Positions 35,406 to 44,170 of a stretch of DNA of 64,000 nt are shown in pieces; within the stretch, counting starts at the first letter, position 1; every line of letters begins with the position of its first letter. Under the pieces are notes generated by a model, which ran no database searches, was not told where the DNA came from, and saw nothing but the letters and a program-made list of their open reading frames with translations. The DNA lies in the NCBI RefSeq assembly GCF_003116095.1, contig NZ_LGRA01000021.1:1243086-1307085 (forward strand), written 5' to 3'. The DNA is from Azospirillum sp. TSO35-2 (GTDB lineage Bacteria; Pseudomonadota; Alphaproteobacteria; Azospirillales; Azospirillaceae). The position numbers and the translations under genes are program-made.

Positions 35406-37433
35406 ATGGTCACGACACCCATCCAGCCGTCACGTTCGGAAAGCGCACCCAAGATCCGGTCCCGTCTGCGCTGGCGGCGGGGCCAGATGATCGGCCCGCA
35501 GATCGACGTGACCGGCAGCAAGCGCATCGAGGAGGAACTGGCCGAAAGCCGGTTGCAACTGGACGCCATCCTCGACAACGCCCCGGTTGGGGTGGTGATG
35601 GTCGATGGCGACCGGGTGATCCGCCGCGCCAACAAGGCGTTCGCCGCGACCTTCCAGCATCGGCTGGAGGACATCGTCGGCTCGAAATCCCGCGTGATCT
35701 ACGGCGACGACCGGGTGTTCGAGGAGCTGGGTCGGCGGGCCTATCCGTTGATGAGCGCGGGCGGCCAGTTCGACGAGGAGGTGATGATGCGGCGGGCCGA
35801 CGGCACCGACATCCGCTGCCGCCTGCTCGGCCGCTCGCTGAAGGCCGACGATCCGTCGCGCGGCTATGTCTGGGCGGTGGAGGACATCACCATCCGCTGG
35901 CGGGCCGAACAGGCGCTGAACGACCGTGCCGGTTTCCAGCGGGTGCTGCTCGACACCGTGCCGGTGCCGATCTTCGTGCAGGACGTGCTGGGCCACTATG
36001 TCGACGCCAACGGAGCCTTCGAACGCTGGATGGGCATCGATCGCCAGGCGCTGTTCGGCCGCACCGTGTTCGACCTGGCGCCGGCCGAACTCGCCGAAGT
36101 CGACGAGGCGGTGGACCGCGCGCTGCTGACCGACCAGCAGCCGCAGAGTTACGAGACGCAGTTGCGCTGCGCCGACGGCACCCTGCGCGACGTGCTGTTC
36201 TCCAAGGCGGTCTACTGCCGCACCGGCGGCAAGCCGGCCGGCATCGTCGGCGCGGTGATGGACATCAGCGAACGCAAGCACGCCGAACAGGCCCTGCGCG
36301 AGCGCCAGCAACTGTTCGAGCAGATCTTCGTCTCCAGCTGCGCGGTGAAGCTGCTGGTCGACCCCGAAAGCGGCATGATCGTCGACGCCAACCCGGCGGC
36401 GGCGGAGTTCTACGGCTATCCGCTCGACCAACTGCGCAGCATGCGCATCCACGAGATCAACATCCTGCCGCCGGAGCAGGTGAGCGCCGAAATCCGCGAC
36501 GCGCGTGCCGCCGGGCGGCAGCATTTCCGGTTCCGCCACCGGCTGGCCTCCGGCGAGATCCGCGACGTCGAGGTCTACAGCAGCAACGCCGTCGTTCACG
36601 GCCGCACGCTGCTGATGTCGCTGATCCACGACATCACCGAACGCTGCATCGCCGAGGAGGCGCTGCGCCACAAGACCGGTGAGCTGGAGCGGTCCAACGC
36701 CGAGCTGGAGGCCTTCGCCTACGTCGCCTCGCACGACCTGCGGCAGCCGCTGCGCGTCATCACCAGCTACCTGACGCTGCTGGAACGCTCGCTGGGCGAC
36801 ACGCTGGACGCCGACGGGCGGGAATGCATCGACTTCGCCCGCGACGGCGCCCAGCGCATGGACCGGCTGATCGTCGACCTGCTGGACTATTCGCGGGTGG
36901 GGCGCAAGGCCAAGCCCTTCCGGCCGGTGCCGCTGGGCGACCCGCTGCGGCTGGCGCTGCTGAACCTGGAGGTGGCGATCCAGGACTGCGGCGCCACCGT
37001 GACGCTGGAGGGCGAACTGCCCACCGTGGCCGGCGACGACAACGAGCTGATGCGGCTGTTCCAGAACCTCGTCGGCAACGCGGTGAAATACCGGGCCCAG
37101 GACCGTCCGCCGGTGGTGCGGATCGCGGCGGCCCCCGATCCCCAGGGTTGGCGCATCGACATCCGCGACAACGGCATCGGCATCGCCGCGGAGGATCGCG
37201 AGCGCGTCTTCGGCATCTTCCAGCGGCTGCACCGCCGCGACGAGTATGAGGGCACCGGCGTCGGGCTGGCGGTCTGCAAGAAGATCGTCGACCATCACGG
37301 CGGCCGCCTGTGGGTGGAGGAGACGCCCGACGACGATCTGCGCGCCGGCGGGCGGCCCTGTGGCAGCCTGTTCCGCATGGTGCTGCCGGCGTCGGTCCCG
37401 GTGCCGGTGTCCGACCGGGAGCGGCGGCGATGA
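35406..37433 (+). CDS. PAS-PAS-PAS sensor histidine kinase
   Basis: A soluble 675-residue kinase. Three PAS domains, about 45-160 (AILDNAPVGVVMVDGDRVI), 175-290 (VLLDTVPVPIFVQDVLGHY) and 300-415 (CAVKLLVDPESGMIVDANP), precede a DHp helix with phospho-acceptor His near residue 443 (YVASHDLRQPLRVI, phytochrome-type). The ATPase domain has an N box (LFQNLVGNAVKYR) and GTGVGLAVCKKIVDHHGG. No membrane segment. The start is uncertain; another in-frame ATG is at 35487. Its stop overlaps the next kinase gene by four bases. Confidence 0.92.
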   Translation: MVTTPIQPSRSESAPKIRSRLRWRRGQMIGPQIDVTGSKRIEEELAESRLQLDAILDNAPVGVVMVDGDRVIRRANKAFAATFQHRLEDIVGSKSRVIYGDDRVFEELGRRAYPLMSAGGQFDEEVMMRRADGTDIRCRLLGRSLKADDPSRGYVWAVEDITIRWRAEQALNDRAGFQRVLLDTVPVPIFVQDVLGHYVDANGAFERWMGIDRQALFGRTVFDLAPAELAEVDEAVDRALLTDQQPQSYETQLRCADGTLRDVLFSKAVYCRTGGKPAGIVGAVMDISERKHAEQALRERQQLFEQIFVSSCAVKLLVDPESGMIVDANPAAAEFYGYPLDQLRSMRIHEINILPPEQVSAEIRDARAAGRQHFRFRHRLASGEIRDVEVYSSNAVVHGRTLLMSLIHDITERCIAEEALRHKTGELERSNAELEAFAYVASHDLRQPLRVITSYLTLLERSLGDTLDADGRECIDFARDGAQRMDRLIVDLLDYSRVGRKAKPFRPVPLGDPLRLALLNLEVAIQDCGATVTLEGELPTVAGDDNELMRLFQNLVGNAVKYRAQDRPPVVRIAAAPDPQGWRIDIRDNGIGIAAEDRERVFGIFQRLHRRDEYEGTGVGLAVCKKIVDHHGGRLWVEETPDDDLRAGGRPCGSLFRMVLPASVPVPVSDRERRR

Positions 37434-39076
37434 CGGCGGAGCCGATGCCGGCGCCGCGCCCACCGTTGCCCACCGCGCTGCGCCGTCTGGCGGCGCGGTT
37501 CCACCAGATGTGGAAGCCCGCGCTCGTCCAGGCGACGGTGACGCTGGTGCTGGTGGTGGCCTATCTGTGGATGGGCGACGTCTATGTCCGCGTCCTGGTG
37601 GCGGAGCATCGGGCGACCGCGGCGCTGACCGCATCGTCGCTGTCCAGCACCCTGTCCAGCGCGCTGAACGAACGGCTGGCGCTGGTCCGCGGCCTGACCG
37701 CCTTCGTCGAGGTGGAGGCCGGCGCCGGCAGCCTGCAGGAACAGTTCCCCCGCTACGCCGAGGGGCTGCGCCGGTCGGTGGTGGGCGTGCGCAACATCTC
37801 CGCGGCGCCCGACTTCGTCGTCCGCATCGTCTATCCGGTGGAAGGGAACGAGAGGGTCCTGGGCAACGACCTGCTGAAGGACTCGCGGCCGGGCTTCGCC
37901 GACACGGTGCAGCGCGCCATCATCAGCCGCGACGTCACCATCCACGGCCCGGTCAACCTGCTGCAGGGCGGCAAGGGTCTGATCGCCCGCCAGATCGTCT
38001 ACGGGCCGGGCAAGCCCTGGGGCGCGGTCGGGATGGTGTTCGACGTCGGCGCCATCCTGGACGAGGTGCGGTTCGACCGCGTGCCGGCGCACCTGACCTT
38101 CGCCCTGGTGACCGACACCGGCCAGCAGGTGGCGGGGGACGCGGCGGCGCTGACCGGCGACCCGCTGGTCGAGCGGATCAACCTGCCGGAAGGGCACTGG
38201 CTACTGGCGCTGGCGCCGCGCACCAGTTGGGAGGGGCTTGGGCACGGCGACCCGACCTTCCGCGGGTTCCAGCTCGGCTTCCTGCTGCTGGCCCTGCTGA
38301 TCGAGGCGCTGACCTTTCTGACCGCCAGCCGGCGCTACACGCTCGAACGCCAGGTCGACATCCGCACCGCCGAACTGGGCCGCGCCAAGAACGAGCTGGA
38401 ACAGTTCGCCTACGCCACCGCCCATGACCTGCAGGAGCCACTGCGCGCCATTGCCAGCTACGCCCAGCTGCTGGAAAGGCAGCAGCAGGGACGGCTGGAC
38501 GAGGAGAGCGAGGGCTTCATCCGCGAGATCGTCGACGGGGCCGGCCGCCTGAAGATGCTGCTGCGCGACGTGCAGCTGTTCCTGGCGGAGGACCGGGTGC
38601 CGCTGTCCTGCGGCGTCGTTCCGGCCGGCGCGGCGCTGAACGCCGCCCTTGGCGTGTTGAAACGGCGGATCACGGCCGCCGCCGCCACGGTGACCGTCGG
38701 CGATCTGCCGGAGGTTCAGGCCGACGAGCGGCGCCTGCGCGAGATCTTCGTCGTGCTGGTCGGCAACGCGGTGGAATACCGCCATCCCTACCGGGCGGCC
38801 GAAGTCCACGTCACCCACCGGCGGACCGAGGGGTACGACGTGATCGACGTGCGCGACAACGGCATCGGCATCGAGCCGCGCTACCGCGACCAGATCTTCG
38901 AGGTGTTCCGCCGCCTGCATTCGCGCGACGAGCATCCCGGCACCGGCATGGGCCTGGCCATCGCCCGCAAGATGGTGGAACGCCTGGGAGGGCGCATCAC
39001 GGTGGAGTCCAGCCCCGGGGTCGGCAGCACCTTCTCGATCCATCTGCCCCATCCCTATTTCCGAGGATCTTCCTGA
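37430..39076 (+). CDS. CHASE-domain sensor histidine kinase
   Basis: A membrane kinase of 548 residues. TM1 is about 24-46 (VQATVTLVLVVAYLWMG) and TM2 about 280-300 (LGFLLLALLIEALTFLTA), with a periplasmic CHASE domain between them (RYAEGLRRSVVGVRNISAAP, VYPVEGNERVLGNDLL). The DHp His is near 333 (YATAHDLQEPLRAI). The ATPase N box is altered (VLVGNAVEYRHP), yet DNGIGIEP and GTGMGLAIARKMVERLGG are kept. Translation is coupled to the upstream kinase and the downstream regulator through ATGA-type overlaps. Confidence 0.93.
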   Translation: MTAEPMPAPRPPLPTALRRLAARFHQMWKPALVQATVTLVLVVAYLWMGDVYVRVLVAEHRATAALTASSLSSTLSSALNERLALVRGLTAFVEVEAGAGSLQEQFPRYAEGLRRSVVGVRNISAAPDFVVRIVYPVEGNERVLGNDLLKDSRPGFADTVQRAIISRDVTIHGPVNLLQGGKGLIARQIVYGPGKPWGAVGMVFDVGAILDEVRFDRVPAHLTFALVTDTGQQVAGDAAALTGDPLVERINLPEGHWLLALAPRTSWEGLGHGDPTFRGFQLGFLLLALLIEALTFLTASRRYTLERQVDIRTAELGRAKNELEQFAYATAHDLQEPLRAIASYAQLLERQQQGRLDEESEGFIREIVDGAGRLKMLLRDVQLFLAEDRVPLSCGVVPAGAALNAALGVLKRRITAAAATVTVGDLPEVQADERRLREIFVVLVGNAVEYRHPYRAAEVHVTHRRTEGYDVIDVRDNGIGIEPRYRDQIFEVFRRLHSRDEHPGTGMGLAIARKMVERLGGRITVESSPGVGSTFSIHLPHPYFRGSS

Positions 39077-39513
39077 TGCAGGACGTGTCGACCCCCTTCG
39101 AGATCCTGTTGGTGGAGGACGATCCGGCCGACGCCGGACTGGCGAAACGGGCGTTGCGGGACGGGCGCATCCTGTGCCACGTCAGCCATGTCCGCGACGG
39201 GGTGGAGGCGATGGACCATCTGCGCCGCCGCGGCACCTTCGCCGCCGCCCCCCGGCCCGACCTGATCCTGCTGGACCTGAACATGCCGCGCATGGACGGG
39301 CGCGAGGTGCTGCAGGAACTGAAGGCGGACGAGGAGCTGAAGACCATCCCGGTGGTGATCCTCACCACCTCCGACGTTGATCGCGACGTCAACGCCAGCT
39401 ATCTGCTCGGTGCCAACAGCTTCATCACCAAACCGATGGATATGGACGCCTTCTTCGATGCCGTGAAGAGCATCGAGGAGTACTGGTTCCGCGTCGTCCG
39501 GCTGCCACGGTGA
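39076..39513 (+). CDS. single-domain response regulator (Rcp1-like)
   Basis: A stand-alone receiver of 145 residues with no output domain. Acidic pocket LLVEDDPADAGL, phospho-acceptor Asp in LILLDLNMPRMDG, Thr in VVILTTSDVDRD and Lys in FITKPMDMD. The sequence style is that of Rcp1-type regulators that accompany phytochrome-type kinases. The ATG overlaps the kinase stop, so it is the probable phosphate acceptor of the CHASE kinase. Confidence 0.94.
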   Translation: MQDVSTPFEILLVEDDPADAGLAKRALRDGRILCHVSHVRDGVEAMDHLRRRGTFAAAPRPDLILLDLNMPRMDGREVLQELKADEELKTIPVVILTTSDVDRDVNASYLLGANSFITKPMDMDAFFDAVKSIEEYWFRVVRLPR

Positions 39514-39525
39514 AGGAGGCCCACG

Positions 39526-40941
39526 ATGTTCGACTCCAATATCCCTCCAGACGTCCCCCGCCTCCACACCACCGACTTATCGTCGGCCGCAAGGCCGCAG
39601 ACCGACGAGGGGGCCACCGCCATCCTGCTGGTGGAGGATGACGACGCCGACGCGCGGCTGGTGATCCGGTCGCTGACCCCCTACGCCCGCCGCTCCAGCG
39701 TCGCGCGCGCCACCTCCCTGCGCGACGCGCGGGCGTGGCTGCACCGCAACGCCTGCGACGTCGTGCTGCTGGACCTGTCGCTGCCCGACAGCTTCGGCCT
39801 GGAGACGGTGGCCCGCCTGCACGCGGACGTGCCGTCGCTGCCGCTGGTGGTGCTGACCGGTTACGACGACGACGATTTCGCCCTGGATATCCTGGCCGCC
39901 GGCGCCCAGGACTATCTGGTGAAGGGGCAGACCGACGGTCCGCTGATGTGGCGCGCCATCCAGCACGCCATGGCCCGCAAGCGACTGGAAGAGCAGCTCC
40001 GCCTGTCGGAGGAGCGGTTGCAGGGCATCATCGGGCTGGCGCAGGACGCCATCCTCACCACCGACGAGAACCTGAACATCACCCTGTTCAACAGGGCGGC
40101 CGAAAGCCTGTTCGGTTACGACGCCGACAGCATCCTGGGCCGGCCGCTGTCCCTGCTGATCCCCGAACGCTTCCGCATCGATCACGAGACCCACATCACC
40201 GCGTTCAGCACGTCGGAGATGCAGGCGCAGGTGATGACCAACCGGCGCGAGGTGATGGGGTTGACGCGGGACGGGGGCGAATTCCCCGCCGAGGTGTCGA
40301 TCGCCAAGCTGCACCATGCCCGCGGCCTGCTGTTCACCGCCGTCATCCGCGACGTGTCGGAGCGCAAGCGGGTGGAGAGCGAGCTGCGCCGCATGGCCAC
40401 CACCGACCCGCTGACCGGGCTGAGCAACCGGCGTCGCTTCATGGAACTGGCGGAAACCGAGATGGCGCGGCTGCGCCGCTATGGCCGGCCGGTGTCGGTG
40501 CTGATGCTCGACATCGACCGCTTCAAGGCGATCAACGACCACCATGGCCACGCCGCCGGCGACCAGGCGCTGGTCCGGCTGGCGGATGTCTGCCGCTCCG
40601 AACTGCGCGACACCGACCATGTCGGCCGGCTGGGCGGCGAGGAGTTCGCGATCATCCTGCCGGAAACCGGCCTGTCGTCCGCCGTCGAGGTGGCGGAGCG
40701 GCTGCGCCAGCGGCTGGCGTTGGCCGACATGCCGCTGGCCGGCGGCAGCCTGCGCATGACCGTCAGCATCGGCGTCGCGGTGTGCGATGGCGAGGACACC
40801 AGCATCGAACGCGCGCTGGGGCGTGCCGACCGGGCGATGTACGAGGCCAAGACGCTGGGCCGCAACCGGGTGATGGTCAGCGACGGCTACCCCGGCCCAT
40901 TCTTTGCCGGCGCGCCGGTTCCCACCTCGATGGCGGGCTGA
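39526..40941 (+). CDS. response regulator diguanylate cyclase, REC-PAS-GGDEF
   Basis: A 471-residue c-di-GMP synthase. The receiver has LLVEDDDADARL and Asp in VVLLDLSLPDSFG. A PAS domain (AQDAILTTDENLNITLFNRA) follows, then a GGDEF domain from about 295 with DPLTGLSNRRRF, LDIDRFKAINDHHGH and the active-site GGEEF. RDTD stands exactly five residues before GGEEF, an intact inhibitory I-site, so product feedback is expected. It has a good GAAGGAGG ribosome site and a 12-bp gap from the upstream regulator. Confidence 0.95.
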   Translation: MFDSNIPPDVPRLHTTDLSSAARPQTDEGATAILLVEDDDADARLVIRSLTPYARRSSVARATSLRDARAWLHRNACDVVLLDLSLPDSFGLETVARLHADVPSLPLVVLTGYDDDDFALDILAAGAQDYLVKGQTDGPLMWRAIQHAMARKRLEEQLRLSEERLQGIIGLAQDAILTTDENLNITLFNRAAESLFGYDADSILGRPLSLLIPERFRIDHETHITAFSTSEMQAQVMTNRREVMGLTRDGGEFPAEVSIAKLHHARGLLFTAVIRDVSERKRVESELRRMATTDPLTGLSNRRRFMELAETEMARLRRYGRPVSVLMLDIDRFKAINDHHGHAAGDQALVRLADVCRSELRDTDHVGRLGGEEFAIILPETGLSSAVEVAERLRQRLALADMPLAGGSLRMTVSIGVAVCDGEDTSIERALGRADRAMYEAKTLGRNRVMVSDGYPGPFFAGAPVPTSMAG

Positions 40942-40946
40942 GGGCG

Positions 40947-41984
40947 ATGAGCGGAACAGCGGTGAGGGGCGCGCCGATGGGCGGGGCGGAATTGGCGGCG
41001 CTGCTCGACGTGGTCGGCGAGGTGGTGGGGGCGGCGCTCGACCCGATGCTGGCGCTGGTCGCGGCGGCGCTGGAATCGCCGTTGCTGCCGCGCCAGCAGG
41101 ACCGCCTGGTCGCGGTGCGGACGGCGGGAACGACGCTGCGCGCCACGCTGGAGGAGATGCGCGCCGTCGCGCGCGACGTGAGCCCGGCCGCCGACGGCAC
41201 CATCCTGCTTGGCGGTCTGGTCGAGGCGTTGCGGTCGAGGAGCACGGCGCGCGGGCGCCCAGCCGTGGTGACGGTGGAGGATGGAACCCCCGACCGTCTG
41301 GCCGCCGACGCCGTCGGGCTGCGGTCGCTGCTGACGCTGTTGATGGCGGAAGGCGGGGCCACGCTGTCCCTCTCGGTGCGGCCGGATGCCCTGGCCGGTA
41401 GGGCGGCGGAGACGGCGGAACTGATCATCCGGCGGCGGGGCGAACCGGGGTTGCGTGCCCTGGCGCTGGCGGTGGCTCGTCCGCTGGTGCAGCGGCTGGG
41501 CGGCCGCATCGCCGAGGATGGGGCAGGGGCGGACGCGGGGGAGCGGCTGACCATCCGCCTTCCGGTGCGCCCGGTGCGAAGCGGGCCGCCCGCTCCGCCG
41601 GCCGCCCTGTCGGTGCTGCTGGTGGAGGACAACCCGATCGGCCGCCTGGTCGCTGCCGGCTTCTTCAAGGCGCTGGGCCACGCGGTGACGACGGCGGAGG
41701 ACGGGGCCCAGGGGCTGACCGCGGCGACCGCCGGGCGGTTCGACCTGATCGTGATGGATGTGCAGATGCCGGTGATGGACGGTCACGAGGCGACGCGCGC
41801 CATCCGCGCCTTGCCCGGCGACGCCGGCCGGGTGCCGATCGTCGCCCTGACCGCCGGCAGCGTCGAGGAGGACGACGCCCGTTGCCGGGAGGCCGGCATG
41901 GACGACTGCCTGCACAAGCCGCTGACCATGGACCGCCTGCGCACGACGCTGGACCTGCTGTTTCCCGGCCGCTTCCCCGCGTGA
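40947..41984 (+). CDS. pseudokinase-receiver hybrid protein
   Basis: A 345-residue protein with an intact C-terminal receiver (LLVEDNPIGRLVAAGFF, Asp in LIVMDVQMPVMDGHEA, Lys in CLHKPLTMD). Before it lies a region that aligns with a histidine-kinase core by pattern (two helices, then ALAVARPLVQRLGGRIAEDG like a G2 box) but lacks a phospho-acceptor His, an N box and a DxGxG motif. It therefore looks like a degenerate kinase that may act as a dimerisation or scaffold domain. It starts 5 bp after the cyclase stop, in the same operon. Confidence 0.85.
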   Translation: MSGTAVRGAPMGGAELAALLDVVGEVVGAALDPMLALVAAALESPLLPRQQDRLVAVRTAGTTLRATLEEMRAVARDVSPAADGTILLGGLVEALRSRSTARGRPAVVTVEDGTPDRLAADAVGLRSLLTLLMAEGGATLSLSVRPDALAGRAAETAELIIRRRGEPGLRALALAVARPLVQRLGGRIAEDGAGADAGERLTIRLPVRPVRSGPPAPPAALSVLLVEDNPIGRLVAAGFFKALGHAVTTAEDGAQGLTAATAGRFDLIVMDVQMPVMDGHEATRAIRALPGDAGRVPIVALTAGSVEEDDARCREAGMDDCLHKPLTMDRLRTTLDLLFPGRFPA

Positions 41985-42153
41985 CGGGAGGGCGGGTGAA
42001 GGGCGGGCGGCGGACATGACGCAAATCGACGCATCGCTTACAGAACCCAAACCATATTCCACGCCCCTGTAACCGACCGGCGGTTGCCCGCCGCCGGGCC
42101 CGACGGTATCAGTGGAACGGGGCAGACCAGGGCGTAGAGGATCGGGAATCGAC

Positions 42154-42552
42154 ATGCAGGCGATCGACTACTCCAAGCACCGCATCCTGGTCGTCGAGGA
42201 CCAACCCTTCGTCCGCCGCACCATCGTGCAGATCCTGACGCAGATCGGCTTCCGCGAGGTGGCCGAGGCCGACGACGGCGAAAGCGCGATGTATGAATGC
42301 ATTCGGGTCGATCCCGCCCTGATCATCTGCGACATCGACATGAGGCCGGTTTCCGGCCTTCAGTTCCTGGCCCATCTCCGCGCCAGCGCCGAGGCGAGCA
42401 ACCCGCGCGCGCCGGTGGTCTTCCTGACCAACCACACCGAATCGGAAATCGTGAAGCAGGCGATGGCCCTGGGCGTCAACGGCTTCGTGGTCAAGCCGCC
42501 GTCCTTCGCCGCGCTGAAGGAGCGGGTCGACCGGTTGCTGGCGGCGCGGTGA
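42154..42552 (+). CDS. single-domain response regulator
   Basis: A 132-residue receiver without an output domain: ILVVEDQPFVRRTI, Asp in LIICDIDMRPVSG, Thr in VVFLTNHTESE and Lys in VVKPPSFAAL. It stands 169 bp after the pseudokinase gene, the last receiver of the signalling island, and could be a CheY-like shuttle. Its stop overlaps the GTG of the next gene. Confidence 0.9.
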   Translation: MQAIDYSKHRILVVEDQPFVRRTIVQILTQIGFREVAEADDGESAMYECIRVDPALIICDIDMRPVSGLQFLAHLRASAEASNPRAPVVFLTNHTESEIVKQAMALGVNGFVVKPPSFAALKERVDRLLAAR

Positions 42553-42965
42553 GCGCGGCGGGCAAGCGTCCCTCTCCCCGGGCGGAGGCGGGATGGCGTG
42601 GGTGGGGCAGGGGCATCCTGATGACGCTGCCCGCCACCCTGGCGCTCGTCGCCTGCTCGGGCGAGCCGGCGGAGGGCGACATGCGCAAGCTGGTGGAGGC
42701 GCACACCCGCCGCGCGCTGGAGCGGCAGGGCAACGGCGCGTTCCGCGGCTTCGACCTGTTCCGCAAGCAGGGCTGCGTCGAAGCGAAGCTGAAGGCCGGG
42801 CCGGCTGGCGGCGGGCAGGATGGCGGCGGCCAGTATGACTGCTATTACGCCGCCACCTTCGTGCCGCAGCCGGGGCAGCCGTCGCTGACCGTCAACGGCA
42901 AGGGGCGCTTCCGCCGCACCGACAAGGGCCTGACCTTCGAGGATCTGGGCGCGCAGCCGCGCTGA
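42549..42965 (+). CDS. putative lipoprotein
   Basis: A 138-residue protein of unknown function. The GTG start overlaps the preceding stop (GTGA) and supplies a basic n-region (KRPSPRAEAGWRGWGRG), hydrophobic core ILMTLPATLA and lipobox LVAC with Cys near residue 36, so it is probably lipidated. The mature part has paired cysteines (KQGCVEAKL, YDCYYA) and is otherwise unrecognised. An ATG at 42621 would lose the basic region. It is transcribed with the regulator upstream and meets nifQ 21 bp away. Confidence 0.72.
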   Translation: MSAAGKRPSPRAEAGWRGWGRGILMTLPATLALVACSGEPAEGDMRKLVEAHTRRALERQGNGAFRGFDLFRKQGCVEAKLKAGPAGGGQDGGGQYDCYYAATFVPQPGQPSLTVNGKGRFRRTDKGLTFEDLGAQPR

Positions 42966-42986
42966 GCCCCGGCAAGCCCGCCGACC

Positions 42987-43598
42987 TCAGGCGCCTGAGC
43001 CGCGGGCCAGACGGGACAGGGTCGCCAAGGGATCGCCGGACTCCTCGCCGAAGCAGACCTCGACGTCGTCGCACACCTCGCAGTTGGGGGATTTGCACAG
43101 CATCAGCCCCTCGCGTTCGCAGAGCTGTCGGTAGAAGAACTTCTTCCACTTCATGTCGGCGGCGTTCAGCGCCACCAGCGCCGGGAAGTGCCGGCGGAAC
43201 ACGATGTTGAGCTCGTCGCGGTCGTGAAAGCCCATGTCCTGCCACAGGTGGTTCGGCTCCAGCGACCGCCGGGCCAGGATCGCCGCCAGCCAATGCTCCT
43301 CGTCGGCCCCGCGCGCGCCATGCTCGACCAGGAAGGCGCGGAGGTCGGCCTCCTCGATCGCGTCCTCGCCGTGACCGCCGTCGTCGGGCAGAGCCGCGAC
43401 GGCGGCGGCGTGCCGCGGGGCGTGGCGGGCGGTCAGCACCGCCAGCGCCGCCTTGTCCAAGGCCAGCGCCTGCGGCAGGCTCCGCACCGGGTCGGCGGCG
43501 GCCACTTCCAGGATGCGGCCGAAGATCATCCGGTCGACGGCGGTGTCGGGATCATGCCGACAGGCGTCGGCAGCGTTCGGGGCGACAGGCTCGGTCAT
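42987..43598 (-). CDS. nifQ: nitrogenase molybdenum-donor protein NifQ
   Basis: NifQ (203 residues) carries a Mo-Fe-S cluster and delivers molybdenum for FeMo-cofactor assembly on NifEN/NifH. The diagnostic cysteine motif C-x4-C-x2-C-x5-C is present as CKSPNCEVCDDVEVC (about residues 166-181). It is preceded by the family sequence DMKWKKFFYRQLCEREG and by HLWQDMGFHDRDELN. The ATG at 43598 has GGAG upstream. No other nif gene is within the window and no -24/-12 element was found directly upstream. It may be read through from the CoxG-like gene. Confidence 0.93.
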   Translation of the reverse strand: MTEPVAPNAADACRHDPDTAVDRMIFGRILEVAAADPVRSLPQALALDKAALAVLTARHAPRHAAAVAALPDDGGHGEDAIEEADLRAFLVEHGARGADEEHWLAAILARRSLEPNHLWQDMGFHDRDELNIVFRRHFPALVALNAADMKWKKFFYRQLCEREGLMLCKSPNCEVCDDVEVCFGEESGDPLATLSRLARGSGA

Positions 43599-43714
43599 GG
43601 GCGGCTCCACCGGATGAAGGGTCCCGACGGCAACCATCCTGACCCATCATGCTGCACCTGCGAAAGGCGCCGCGTTTCCGGCCGGACTGCGGCATTCCGC
43701 CGCAGCGGCAAGCG

Positions 43715-44170
43715 TCAGCCGAGAGGCTCGGCACCGATCTCCGCCGCGAAGCGTTCGAAGAAGGCGGCGAGAACGCGGTCGGTCTTGGCCTGCACCAGCT
43801 TCACCGCCAGCCGGCCGACCGCGTCGCCCAGCGCCACCGTCAGGCTGTAGGTCAGCACCGTGTGGCCGTCGTCGCCCTCGTCCAGCGTCACCCAGGCCTC
43901 GCCCTTGACCGCGCCGGCCAGCCCGCCATTGCCCTGGGCGACCAGCCGGTAGCGGTGGATGCCATCCTCCGGCTCCATCCGCAGCCGACCGGAAAAACGC
44001 GCCTTCAGCGGTCCGACGGTGGCACGCACGCGGGCGGCGTAGTCGGTGGGCGACAGCCGCTCCATCTCTTCCAGCACGGGGATGCAGCGCAGCAGCACCG
44101 CCGGGTCGCACAAGGCCGCGAAGACGCGGTCGCGCGGCCCGCGGACGCTGTGGGTGCCGGTGATGTCCAT
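43715..44170 (-). CDS. CoxG-family SRPBCC protein
   Basis: A 151-residue SRPBCC protein of the CO-dehydrogenase subunit G (CoxG) family: MDITGTHSVRGPRDRVFAAL, DPAVLLRCIPVLEEMERL and VGPLKARFSGRL are typical. CoxG helps recruit CO dehydrogenase to the membrane and can bind quinones, but paralogues without cox genes are common. No cox genes are near. It lies 116 bp upstream of nifQ on the same strand, so co-transcription is possible. It is divergent from the YjbQ gene. Confidence 0.9.
   Translation of the reverse strand: MDITGTHSVRGPRDRVFAALCDPAVLLRCIPVLEEMERLSPTDYAARVRATVGPLKARFSGRLRMEPEDGIHRYRLVAQGNGGLAGAVKGEAWVTLDEGDDGHTVLTYSLTVALGDAVGRLAVKLVQAKTDRVLAAFFERFAAEIGAEPLG

Noticed and set aside
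35406..39513. Bacteriophytochrome light-sensing system
   Set aside because: Kinase cores are phytochrome-like, but no GAF-PHY photosensory domains or bilin synthesis gene are present.
42987..43598. Part of a larger nif cluster
   Set aside because: No other nitrogenase-related gene on either side within the window.
43599..43714. Sigma-54 promoter directly upstream of nifQ
   Set aside because: GCAACCATC... has a -12-like half but no matching -24 GG at correct spacing.
43715..44170. Carbon monoxide dehydrogenase operon
   Set aside because: CoxG-like protein only; no coxMSL or coxDEF genes adjoin it.
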